Assembly (NCBI GenBank): GCA_016708125.1 | Contig: JADJGF010000002.1 | Span: forward strand, 1-14,635 | Direction: 5' to 3' | Origin: Ignavibacteriota bacterium | Lineage (GTDB): Bacteria; Bacteroidota; Ignavibacteria; Ignavibacteriales; Melioribacteraceae | Length of the DNA stretch: 14,635 nt | Shown: piece after piece, positions 1 to 6,427 of the stretch | How positions within the stretch are numbered: position 1 is the stretch's first letter | How the letters are laid out: each line of letters begins with the position of its first letter | Position numbers and translations under genes: made by a program | The notes under the pieces: model-generated | Seen by the model: the letters and a program-made list of their open reading frames with translations, nothing else | Database searches by the model: none | Told to the model about the DNA's origin: nothing

Positions 1-96
1 AATATCATCAGTAGATTCATCTGCTGCATTAGTAGGTTCGTCATTATCAAAATTATCAAAAAATGGATTTTCATTAGTAATATCAGTAGAAGACAT
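1..96 (-). CDS. N-terminal fragment of an acidic NPF-tail protein, runs off left edge
   Basis: This is an open frame of 32 codons that continues beyond the left edge. The start is supported by the site AACAGGTGA, with AGGTGA seven bases before the ATG, overlapping the stop of the polymerase N-terminal gene, so the two genes are co-transcribed. The visible residues begin MSSTDITNENPFFDNFDNDE and are strongly acidic and low in hydrophobics, as in a disordered tail. A similar NPF-containing acidic N-terminus opens the frame at 11348..11470 in front of the helix-turn-helix protein. The function cannot be told from this fragment. Confidence 0.7.
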   Translation of the reverse strand, partial: MSSTDITNENPFFDNFDNDEPTNAADESTDDI

Positions 97-102
97 TTCG
101 AA

Positions 103-2121
103 TCACCTGTTTGAAAGAAATTGTTCAGTAATGTATTGGGCTATTTTAATACTCATTCGCCCTTGGGATGTAATGCTCTGAGCTAAATGATGTGAAGAAT
201 ATCTAAATGATTTCAATCCTAAAACACCATAAATACTATTCATAATAATTTTAATACTTTTTTGTCTAGAATCATAGAAATTATATAATTCACTTCCTTC
301 TATGTGCTTTAATGTTTCTTTTTGATAAGTTTTTCTTGTAATAAATAATTGTTGTAATAAATTAGTAAACAATCCTAATTTATCTTTATGCATATCAAAA
401 CAAGTACCGAATATCGTTATCGAATATTTCTTAATATAATTTAAAGCATCATCAACATCTAATTTTAATATTTTTTGTTTTGTTGAATTTGGTCTATCTA
501 GTATATATATATAATTATAGTTTTTATTTATATTGTCACTATCAAATAGATAATCATAAATGAATGAATTATAAGTTTCACTTCCAGTATGAATAGTATT
601 TAAAATATCTATTAATGGGAGCAAATAAAATTGCAATAAATATCTTGATTTATCATCATTTGGATTATATATAGAATTTATATCAATATTACCCATATAT
701 ATCTTTTTTAATAAATATATACTAGTATAATAGAAATTCTTTTTTGTTTTTTCTTTTGATGCTAATTTTTCTTCATCAACATAACTAATACACAAATCAT
801 GAAAATTTTGTAATAATTTAACACTTATTGTTGTCTTTCCAACTGTACTTTCTAGAAAATTCAAAAATTTATAAACTGTTGGCGGAAGTACCCTTGCTTG
901 ATACACATCAAATGAAATATTTGATTGAAGCATCATGCTTGGATAGAGACTCGCAGCGTCAAGGTCAATTATTAAACTACCATCTTTAATTACTCTTGAT
1001 TCGGATTCATTAACATGTGCACCTTTGAATTTTGTAATAATTTGACTATAAGTCTCAGCATCTATTGTTTCAGGCTCTATTAATTTTTTATTATCTTTCA
1101 TTTTAGGAAATGCACTTAATTCATTATCATAAATTATCTTTGCATTTTCCTTAACCATACCAAATCTAACATAATTATTATCTTTTAATATGTTATATAA
1201 AACATAACTTTCAAAACTACTAGAATGTCCAACCATTGATTTAGAAAATGAATTTTTTAATATTCTTCTAATACTATTATGTAATTCAATATGTCTTAAT
1301 TTTTTATTTAATCTTACACACAGAATAACGTCAATCAAATTATAGAATAAGTAATTTTTTGGATCTTTCTCATAAAATTCATTTAAATCTGCATTTTTAC
1401 TTTTGTATTCGAATTTTTTTAATCCTAATTCTTCAGTAGAAATATAATCTAAAGTATATGATGCTTGTTTCGATCCATAATTTAATCCACCATCATCCCT
1501 TGGTTTATATAGTTTTTGTAAATCACATATAGAGAATTCTGGAATTGATACTTCTTTATTATCTCTAAATTCTACATATTCAAATTCACTTAAAATTTTA
1601 TTAACTTCTTCAGTATTATTAAATAATATAATTAATCTTCTATAAATATAAGGATAGTCAAAATTATCGGAATTGAAACCACTTAATATAAATGGATTTA
1701 GTTCTCTTATTTTTTTCCAAGCAGATAGAATTAAATCTTCTTCTTTATCAAATACATGAACGAAAATATCTTCATCACCATCTATATATTTATTAGTAAT
1801 TAAATTAGTTTTAAAATCCGCCGCCCAAGAACTAACATTAGCATCATATATATTATGAAGAAAATAACAAAAATATTGTTTATTAAAATTGAAAGAAATT
1901 GCAGATATTGGATGTAAGGATTCATCGAATTTAAAAGGAATTAATTTATTTTGTTGATAAACTTCTATATCTAAAAATATAGTAGATAGCTTCTGTTCTG
2001 CTTCAGGTTCTTCTTTTTCTAAATAATATTTAGAAGAAAAATAAGTATTAGTATCTATATCTAAATTATAGAAATTGTAGAAGTCATATTTACTTAATTC
2101 ACTATATAGTATAGGTTTCAT
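103..2121 (-). CDS. Family B DNA polymerase, N-terminal piece (exonuclease, motif A, motif B)
   Basis: This is the first 672 residues of a replicative family B DNA polymerase. The 3'-5' exonuclease motifs are intact: Exo I FLDIEVY (D51, E53), Exo II SGFNSDNFD (D155) and Exo III YNLID (D264), so proofreading should work. Polymerase motif A is DLDAASLYPSMM (386-397) and motif B is KIIMNSIYG (624-632). The protein then stops at residue 672, before motif C. The missing YGDTDS motif and thumb are encoded at 4901..6355, upstream on the same strand, so the active enzyme must be a two-chain assembly. T4 gp43 is a single chain of about 900 residues; the two pieces here total about 989 after intein removal. 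The start codon overlaps the stop of the glycosylase-like gene (ATGA), implying translational coupling. Codon use is locally GC-richer around motif A and just after motif B. Confidence 0.96.
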   Translation of the reverse strand: MKPILYSELSKYDFYNFYNLDIDTNTYFSSKYYLEKEEPEAEQKLSTIFLDIEVYQQNKLIPFKFDESLHPISAISFNFNKQYFCYFLHNIYDANVSSWAADFKTNLITNKYIDGDEDIFVHVFDKEEDLILSAWKKIRELNPFILSGFNSDNFDYPYIYRRLIILFNNTEEVNKILSEFEYVEFRDNKEVSIPEFSICDLQKLYKPRDDGGLNYGSKQASYTLDYISTEELGLKKFEYKSKNADLNEFYEKDPKNYLFYNLIDVILCVRLNKKLRHIELHNSIRRILKNSFSKSMVGHSSSFESYVLYNILKDNNYVRFGMVKENAKIIYDNELSAFPKMKDNKKLIEPETIDAETYSQIITKFKGAHVNESESRVIKDGSLIIDLDAASLYPSMMLQSNISFDVYQARVLPPTVYKFLNFLESTVGKTTISVKLLQNFHDLCISYVDEEKLASKEKTKKNFYYTSIYLLKKIYMGNIDINSIYNPNDDKSRYLLQFYLLPLIDILNTIHTGSETYNSFIYDYLFDSDNINKNYNYIYILDRPNSTKQKILKLDVDDALNYIKKYSITIFGTCFDMHKDKLGLFTNLLQQLFITRKTYQKETLKHIEGSELYNFYDSRQKSIKIIMNSIYGVLGLKSFRYSSHHLAQSITSQGRMSIKIAQYITEQFLSNR

Positions 2122-2549
2122 CTTTTATCCCAAATATAAGAAAGATTATCTGGAATATTATATCCAAATATGGGTCTATAATAATTTGGGTTCTTACGAA
2201 TTAAATTTGATTTGTGAGTAAGAAAGAATTCTTCAGAAAACCAGAATGGTTCTTGTAATTCATAATCTTTAATTATAAATTTATGAAAATTATGTGTAAT
2301 TATTGATTTTTCTGCCTTATGTTTTTTAATAATTGCCCATTGATAAATCATAGCATCAATATATTTATTTACTAAAAAAAACTCATAACCTTTCCACATT
2401 CTAACAGCTGGATGATTCTTCCACCTAGTTTCTTTAACTAATAAACAATTTGCTATTTGATTTCCTTCGACAATTTGTTTAAATAATCTTTTATCATCTA
2501 ATATTTTTGCTGTATCTATAGGATTTGGAGAAATAAGAAATGTTTGCAT
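2118..2549 (-). CDS. Pyrimidine dimer DNA glycosylase-like protein
   Basis: A 143-aa protein resembling the small bacterial and phage family annotated as pyrimidine dimer DNA glycosylase (Pfam Pyr_excise, as I recall it). Family hallmarks visible are the opening MQTFLISPNPIDTAKILDDK, the K-R-L-x-K-Q-x-V-E-x-x-Q helix, the WKNHPAVRMWKGYE block (about residues 43-56) and a C-terminal HKSNLIRKNPNYYRPIFG segment. Length and order of blocks fit the family. The predicted role is cleavage of the glycosyl bond at UV photoproducts in phage DNA. That role is inferred from family naming, and several members are uncharacterised. It sits between a ClpX-type zinc protein (8 bases upstream) and the polymerase N-terminal gene (4-base overlap), so its expression is tied to replication. 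Confidence 0.7.
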   Translation of the reverse strand: MQTFLISPNPIDTAKILDDKRLFKQIVEGNQIANCLLVKETRWKNHPAVRMWKGYEFFLVNKYIDAMIYQWAIIKKHKAEKSIITHNFHKFIIKDYELQEPFWFSEEFFLTHKSNLIRKNPNYYRPIFGYNIPDNLSYIWDKR

Positions 2550-2556
2550 TGTATTC

Positions 2557-2715
2557 TCACTTTTTAATTGATCTAAACAAGTTCAACATTTCATGAAACA
2601 TTTGTTCAATACATTCATCACAGATATGAAATTTTTGATTACTACTAGAAAAAATAATTAACACATCATCATTAGATTTTAAACAAAAATCACATCTTTT
2701 TATTGGTTCATCCAT
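2557..2715 (-). CDS. Stand-alone ClpX-type zinc-binding domain protein
   Basis: A 52-aa protein beginning MDEPIKRCDFCLKSNDDV. It has C8-x2-C11, then a short strand segment, then C32-x2-C35 in ICDECIEQMFHEM. This spacing and the ICDEC(I/V) signature match the N-terminal C4 zinc-binding domain of ClpX, with no AAA+ domain following. In ClpX this domain dimerises and docks adaptors and substrates; a free copy could mimic or compete with it, which is inference. The start is set by AGAGGA about six bases before the ATG, and a TATACATAT promoter element lies 33 bases upstream. The gene runs eight bases short of the glycosylase-like gene, so they form one unit. Confidence 0.75.
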   Translation of the reverse strand: MDEPIKRCDFCLKSNDDVLIIFSSSNQKFHICDECIEQMFHEMLNLFRSIKK

Positions 2716-2735
2716 ATAAATTCCTCTAAAAAAAT

Positions 2736-2757
2736 TTTATATTAAAATATATGTATA
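2736..2757 (-). promoter_or_regulatory. Putative phage promoter (TATACATAT element) for the ClpX-zinc/glycosylase/polymerase-N unit
   Basis: On the minus strand TATACATAT (2749-2757) is followed after seven bases by TATAAA (2736-2741), a plausible -10 box. It overlaps the end of the upstream peptidase gene, ending directly before its TGA, and lies 33 bases before the next start codon. It shares the stretch AAATTTTGATATACATAT with the element at 3843. Confidence 0.6.
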
Positions 2758-3816
2758 TCAAAATTTAAATACTTGTTTATGATTTAAATAAATGAAATTA
2801 TCTAACTCTGGAATTACTTCTTCAAATAAATTCAATACATTATTATAATCAATATTCTCATACATTAAATCAGTTCTTAAATTATTAACATATCGATTAT
2901 TAAAATTATCATATAATAAATTAAGATTTTCATTTAAAGATTCCGACATTAACAATTGAACTCTAGTTTTAGAATCTGGATGTGTGGATTCTACACTTAA
3001 TAAAATTGGATGAATTAAAGAAAATAGTATTTTTATTTTTTTACTAATATCAATAACTGATTTTTTATTTTTAATTTCGAGATTTAAATATTCTATTTTA
3101 TTTAATGCATTAGAAAATTGAAAACCATAACCCATATCTTTAACTATCTTATCGGAATCAAATTCATTTATTATATACATTACATTTAATAAAACTGTAG
3201 TTATGAAAAAAAATAATATAACTATAAATGGAATAGTAATATCGTTGGTTAATGTATATAATAATATTAATGATGGAATTAATATATAATTTCTAGATAG
3301 TGTATTAATCATAAATAATAATTGACTAGGAAGATATGTTTTATAATTCACCCAATGTCCTATTTCATGAAGATAAATACTAAATCTTTCTTCAAAAGTC
3401 AATAATTTGAATGGAACATGATTTACAAATATTGGTAACAATACGTTATTTATATTAGATATAAGAAAGATCTTATTTTCTTTTTTAAACATTTTCAATT
3501 TCATATTCATTAAATTTTTAGTCAAATTTATTGAATTAGATAATGAATTATCTGATAATAATTTTTCGTTAATTGCCCCAGGAATAGTAAATATATTAGC
3601 AAATGTCTCTTTATCATGATATTTAAATATATTTATTTTAACATTTGTAGTTATTAAATCATGAACTAATTTACTTTCATTCAATATTTTACTAAATACT
3701 ATTTCGTTACTTTCTTCATTATATATAATTTTTTTTAATTTAGGATAAATAAAATAATATGATTTGGGAAATTCTAATTTAAATTTTTCTAATATTTGTT
3801 CTTGCATTGATGGCAT
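2758..3816 (-). CDS. HtpX-like M48 family membrane metallopeptidase
   Basis: A 352-aa zinc metallopeptidase of the M48/HtpX type. Counting from the chosen start, the zinc motif HEIGH lies at 150-154 in IYLHEIGHWVNY. Two hydrophobic membrane segments follow (about 177-216). The third-ligand motif EFDSD is at 218-222 (M48 pattern E-x3-D) and the late STHPDSKTR block at 277-285 matches the M48 THP-x-x-x-R motif. All catalytic elements are present, so an active membrane protease with its catalytic domain on one membrane face is expected. The frame is open up to 3864, but the ATG at 3816 has AAGGA seven bases upstream, while the earlier ATGs overlap the plus-strand promoter. The first 12 codons and the ribosome site are duplicated at 4137-4187. 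Phage M48 proteases are unusual; the target could be host membrane or phage proteins (not visible). Confidence 0.85.
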   Translation of the reverse strand: MPSMQEQILEKFKLEFPKSYYFIYPKLKKIIYNEESNEIVFSKILNESKLVHDLITTNVKINIFKYHDKETFANIFTIPGAINEKLLSDNSLSNSINLTKNLMNMKLKMFKKENKIFLISNINNVLLPIFVNHVPFKLLTFEERFSIYLHEIGHWVNYKTYLPSQLLFMINTLSRNYILIPSLILLYTLTNDITIPFIVILFFFITTVLLNVMYIINEFDSDKIVKDMGYGFQFSNALNKIEYLNLEIKNKKSVIDISKKIKILFSLIHPILLSVESTHPDSKTRVQLLMSESLNENLNLLYDNFNNRYVNNLRTDLMYENIDYNNVLNLFEEVIPELDNFIYLNHKQVFKF

Positions 3817-3831
3817 AATATAATCCTTACT
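3781..3831. repeat. 51-bp perfect direct repeat, copy 1
   Basis: Identical base for base to 4137-4187. This copy contains the ribosome site and first 12 codons of the M48 peptidase gene on the minus strand. The two copies bracket the 305-bp plus-strand cassette at 3832-4136. Confidence 0.97.
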
Positions 3832-3842
3832 CATAATTTTGA

Positions 3843-3868
3843 TATACATATAATTTACAGTCAATATT
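3843..3868 (+). promoter_or_regulatory. Putative phage promoter (TATACATAT element) for the plus-strand zinc gene
   Basis: TATACATAT at 3843-3851, preceded by AATTTTGA, ends 32 bases before the ATG at 3884. A -10 box is less clear here than at other copies; CAATAT at 3863-3868 is a candidate. It overlaps the upstream end of the divergent peptidase reading frame. Confidence 0.5.
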
Positions 3869-3883
3869 TTGGAGAAAATTTAA

Positions 3884-4087
3884 ATGAAAAAGACAGTTAA
3901 TAAATGGAATACTGAAAAATGCGGAAGATGTGGTAAATCTCATTCTGGATATACAGGAAAATTAGATTCTGAAGGAAAAGAGTATGTTATTTGTGAAATT
4001 ACAAATAAAAAAATGGAGGTTTCGGAATATATTGATTCTGATTTAAAATCTATTATTTTTTCAACTAAATGGTACAAATCTTCTTAA
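3884..4087 (+). CDS. Small CxxC protein in a repeat-flanked cassette
   Basis: A 67-aa protein, the only complete plus-strand gene in the window. It contains CGRCGKSHSGYTGK (C13-x2-C16) and a third cysteine at C37 (YVICEITNKK), suggesting a small zinc-knuckle or half zinc ribbon; a fourth ligand is not obvious. The start is supported by TTGGAG nine bases upstream, and it has its own promoter element. It lies inside a 305-bp segment bounded by 51-bp direct repeats, which marks it as a late insertion of moron type. I do not recognise a function. Confidence 0.7.
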   Translation: MKKTVNKWNTEKCGRCGKSHSGYTGKLDSEGKEYVICEITNKKMEVSEYIDSDLKSIIFSTKWYKSS

Positions 4088-4130
4088 AAGTGGAAACTGA
4101 TAAATGATCAACTTTACATTGCGACTTGAA

Positions 4131-4172
4131 TTATGCAAATTTTTCTAATATTTGTTCTTGCATTGATGGCAT
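4131..4172 (-). pseudogene. Orphan duplicate of the M48 peptidase gene start
   Basis: The second copy of the 51-bp repeat recreates AAGGA, seven bases, ATG and the first 12 peptidase codons (MPSMQEQILEKF), followed by one new codon and TAA. A 13-residue peptide would result if it were translated. It is best read as the leftover of the original gene start after a duplication or insertion, not as a gene. Confidence 0.7.
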
Positions 4173-4187
4173 AATATAATCCTTACT
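4137..4187. repeat. 51-bp perfect direct repeat, copy 2
   Basis: Second copy of 3781-3831, 356 bp away in the same orientation. The sequence to its right (4188 onward, leading to the terminator) is probably the ancestral upstream flank of the peptidase gene. Confidence 0.97.
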
Positions 4188-4203
4188 TAAATTTATTTTA
4201 ACT

Positions 4204-4245
4204 TAAAAAAATAAAAATTAAATTCAGATTCTTAATCTGAATTTA
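4204..4245 (-). terminator. Intrinsic terminator (minus strand)
   Basis: A perfect 12-bp stem TAAATTCAGATT / AATCTGAATTTA with a 3-base loop (4219-4245) is followed on the minus strand by a T-rich run (ATTTTTATTTTTTT). The stem is AT-rich but the run is good. It works in tandem with the GC-rich hairpin just upstream. Confidence 0.75.
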
Positions 4246-4247
4246 TT

Positions 4248-4280
4248 GAAGCCCCACTAATTTTCATTAGTGGGGTCTTC
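4248..4280 (-). terminator. GC-rich hairpin at the end of the 41-aa ORF, first of a tandem pair
   Basis: GAAG-CCCCACTAAT / ATTAGTGGGG-CTTC with loop TTTC and one bulged base forms a strong hairpin. It covers the last codons and TAG stop of the 41-aa ORF. With the hairpin at 4219-4245 it probably ends minus-strand transcription and may shield the mRNA 3' end. Confidence 0.65.
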
Positions 4281-4382
4281 ATTTTCTTCTTCTTCCTGTT
4301 CCAAAGTCTCAAAGTCCTTCTTAATTGAAGGATCTTGAAATTTTAATAGGATTTTTAACCATATATCATCATTGGTATTCAT
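4257..4382 (-). CDS. Small acidic protein, 41 aa
   Basis: A short frame beginning MNTNDDIWLKILLKF and ending in a run of acidic residues (EQEEEENEDPTNEN), stop TAG. GAGGA lies seven bases before the ATG at 4382; a second in-frame ATG at 4388 is too close to that site. A TATACATAT element sits 35 bases upstream and tandem hairpins follow, so it has all parts of its own transcription unit. The short hydrophobic helix plus acidic tail might bind a basic partner, but I recognise no family. Confidence 0.6.
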   Translation of the reverse strand: MNTNDDIWLKILLKFQDPSIKKDFETLEQEEEENEDPTNEN

Positions 4383-4409
4383 ATCCATATCCTCAAATAG
4401 GGGTAGCCT

Positions 4410-4426
4410 ATTATCTGATATGTATA
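4410..4426 (-). promoter_or_regulatory. Putative phage promoter (TATACATAT element) for the 41-aa ORF
   Basis: TATACATAT on the minus strand at 4418-4426, followed closely by GATAAT (4410-4415). It lies between the 82-aa gene and the 41-aa ORF, 35 bases from the latter's start. The -10 assignment is uncertain. Confidence 0.5.
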
Positions 4427-4451
4427 TGAAATATTTGAATATATGCTATTA

Positions 4452-4700
4452 TTATCTAATATTTGTAAAAGTTATATTTAAATCCTTTAATAAACAAATT
4501 TTACAGTAGTGTACAACTTTAACATTATTACATTTGATAATTCCATTATCTTTTTCAAAATTTGTCACTCCTATTAGAGCAACACTAGTTTCTAAAGATG
4601 GATGACAATCACCTATGTTTCCAATTATTGCATAACCATCTTGAGGTAACTTGATAATATTATGGCATTTATCGCAAGTAATTACAGTTTCGATAGTCAT
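4452..4700 (-). CDS. Small zinc-ribbon-like protein, 82 aa
   Basis: The protein has a CDKC pair near its start (C9, C12) and a CKIC pair near its end (C66, C69) preceded by H64, the usual arrangement of a four-cysteine zinc ribbon, with about 50 residues of mostly beta-type sequence between. The start overlaps the stop of the 63-aa gene upstream by four bases (ATGA), so translation is coupled. I do not recognise a specific function; DNA or protein binding is possible. Confidence 0.65.
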   Translation of the reverse strand: MTIETVITCDKCHNIIKLPQDGYAIIGNIGDCHPSLETSVALIGVTNFEKDNGIIKCNNVKVVHYCKICLLKDLNITFTNIR

Positions 4701-4888
4701 TGATTAGGCCAAGTTAATACATCACCTTTTCCAATTAACACCCACCAAGCATATTTGAATCTATTAAATAAAGATGGATAACTAACAGGTCTACTTGGTA
4801 CCCACCTTCCATTAATTTCAGCTAATGAATCACTTAAATTTGCCATTGCAAATGATGTAATATGATTTGGATGTTTTTTTAAAGACAT
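4697..4888 (-). CDS. Conserved-looking small phage protein, 63 aa
   Basis: A 63-aa protein with the pattern NGRWVPSRPVSYPSLFNRFK followed by AWWVLIGKGDVLTWP. From memory this resembles a family of small uncharacterised proteins in many phages and prophages (RWVPARP...AW.VFTGKADALRW). TAGGAG lies six bases before the ATG, directly after the stop of the polymerase C-terminal gene, so they share a transcript. It has no signal peptide and no obvious membrane span. Role unknown. Confidence 0.65.
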   Translation of the reverse strand: MSLKKHPNHITSFAMANLSDSLAEINGRWVPSRPVSYPSLFNRFKYAWWVLIGKGDVLTWPNQ

Positions 4889-4900
4889 TAAATTCTCCTA

Positions 4901-6355
4901 TTAATCATCATCCCAAGGAGGTAAATTAACATTATTATTTTTTAATATCTCTACAATGCGTCTAGCAGATGTAGAATATAACTTTTTCCAATAGGTTTGT
5001 TCATCAATAGTGATTTGGAAATTAACAAATAATTTTTGAAGAATTTCTTCATCATAATTATAAGGAACGGATAAAAATGTTAGTTTATCTAAATCCGTAT
5101 CTTTTTTTAGATATAAATTATTTCCAGAAGAATTATTTATTTTACTAGAAATTAACATCTTACTATTCAATATTATAGGAAAGCTATAACCACTGGTTCC
5201 TGGTTTAAATGTTTCTGTATCTGTTAATGTATTATACAAACGCATGGCAATAATATGATAAGTTTCATGCTTATAATTATTATCCATTCCCCATTTACCA
5301 GGAATGCCTATATATTTAAAATTAAAATATTTTAAACATTCTGTTAATTTTTTAAACCTTTCTGTAGATAATTCATTTAATAATTGAGAAATAGGAATTT
5401 CTTTTAGATTTTCATTAAGTGCAATATCATCAATAATTTTTCTTATAAAATCTCTAGTAAACTGTGAGAAATCAGTTCTTACTACAGGAATACCAACATA
5501 TCTTATTTTTGGAGTTTTATGAATTACTCCTTTTTTTGCTATCTCCTTATAAGCATAATTCTTTTTTACTCCTAATAATAACATTGCATTTGCTACCAAT
5601 TCTGTTTTATATTCTGTTTTATTAAATTCCAATGGGACATTTAATTTAGATAAAATTTCGCTATTAGTATATTCTGTAATGACATTATTAATTTCTTTAC
5701 TTACTTTATCAGCAATTAATACTGCTTCTTCTGGGGTATCATATTTTACTTCTGGTAAATTTATATATAAACTATCGGTATTATGAACTAAAACTCTATT
5801 AGCGAAAAAATTATGAAATTCTTCTACTTCAAAATCATAAACAGTACCTTGATATTTTTCAATTGTTTTTGCTTTAATAGTTGATTTTACTAAATTATCA
5901 GATTTATTATAAAATAAATAAGTCAATTCTTTATCTAATGGTTTAATTTTTTTATATTCGCCATCAATAAAATTAATTAATGAATGATCTCTTGTTACTT
6001 TTACATTTACATCATCTTCTGTAATTACATTTATAATATTTTCTGAAATTATTCTTCTCATTATATATTTTGGAGTTTTAAAAATTATTTTATTATTGTA
6101 ATAATCAAAAACTTGAATTTCAAATTCTGATTTTTCATTAAAAAAGATATATTCTTTATCTTCTTCTACTAATAAGACTTTGACTTTACTTATTAATAAT
6201 GTCATCCACAATTGTTCGAACATTAAAGTATTAATTTCATTTTTAAATTTAAAAGTTATTAATGATGCACCTATTACAGAATCACCATATACTATATAAT
6301 TAAAGAATCCCGGTTTCTCCATATCTTTCCAAAATGTTTTTGGAATATTATACAT
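4901..6355 (-). CDS. Family B DNA polymerase, C-terminal piece (motif C and thumb) interrupted by a mini-intein
   Basis: A 484-aa precursor. Residues 1-25 end in YIVYGD, the first half of polymerase motif C. Residues 26-192 are an intein. Residue 193 resumes with TDSLYINLP, so splicing restores YGDTDS with both catalytic aspartates. Downstream are the palm/thumb K-x-Y motif (KKNYA, 264-268) and GIPVVRTDFSQF (288-299), as expected after motif C in family B enzymes; the tail ends PPWDDD. The spliced product would be 317 aa and supplies exactly what the piece at 103..2121 lacks. GGAG lies about ten bases before the ATG. The gene follows the intein-like ORF and a GC-rich hairpin and precedes two small genes. 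Without splicing the metal-binding motif is broken, so intein removal is required for polymerase function. Confidence 0.95.
   Translation of the reverse strand: MYNIPKTFWKDMEKPGFFNYIVYGDSVIGASLITFKFKNEINTLMFEQLWMTLLISKVKVLLVEEDKEYIFFNEKSEFEIQVFDYYNNKIIFKTPKYIMRRIISENIINVITEDDVNVKVTRDHSLINFIDGEYKKIKPLDKELTYLFYNKSDNLVKSTIKAKTIEKYQGTVYDFEVEEFHNFFANRVLVHNTDSLYINLPEVKYDTPEEAVLIADKVSKEINNVITEYTNSEILSKLNVPLEFNKTEYKTELVANAMLLLGVKKNYAYKEIAKKGVIHKTPKIRYVGIPVVRTDFSQFTRDFIRKIIDDIALNENLKEIPISQLLNELSTERFKKLTECLKYFNFKYIGIPGKWGMDNNYKHETYHIIAMRLYNTLTDTETFKPGTSGYSFPIILNSKMLISSKINNSSGNNLYLKKDTDLDKLTFLSVPYNYDEEILQKLFVNFQITIDEQTYWKKLYSTSARRIVEILKNNNVNLPPWDDD
5780..6280 (-). mobile_element. Mini-intein at the pol-c site (YGD/TDS)
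   Basis: A 167-residue intein begins with Ser (SVIGASLITF, block A), has block B VTRDHS (T121, H124 of the precursor), block F VYDFEVEEFHNFF and block G VLVHN, and is followed by Thr as the +1 nucleophile. All residues needed for protein splicing are visible. There is no room for a homing endonuclease domain and no LAGLIDADG motif, so it is a mini-intein. The insertion point inside YGDTDS is the well-known pol-c site of archaeal family B polymerases. Confidence 0.93.
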
Positions 6356-6379
6356 TTTTTAAAAACTCCAGAAATTAAT

Positions 6380-6414
6380 AATCCGCCGCAATTTTAATAT
6401 ATTGGCGGCGGATT
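6380..6414 (-). terminator. GC-rich hairpin between intein-like gene and polymerase C-terminal gene
   Basis: AATCCGCCGC (6380-6389) pairs with GCGGCGGATT (6405-6414), a 10-bp stem of mostly G:C pairs in otherwise AT-rich DNA, with a 15-base AT loop. No clear T run follows on either strand, so it may be a weak terminator, a processing or stability element, or a protein site. The polymerase ribosome site begins about 15 bases downstream. Confidence 0.5.
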
Positions 6415-6427
6415 GTGTTATCAAAAA

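Noticed and set aside
3817..3864. Sixteen-codon N-terminal extension of the M48 peptidase
   Set aside because: The ATG at 3816 has the clear ribosome site, and only sequence from just beyond that site is duplicated at 4137-4187; the extension overlaps the opposite promoter.
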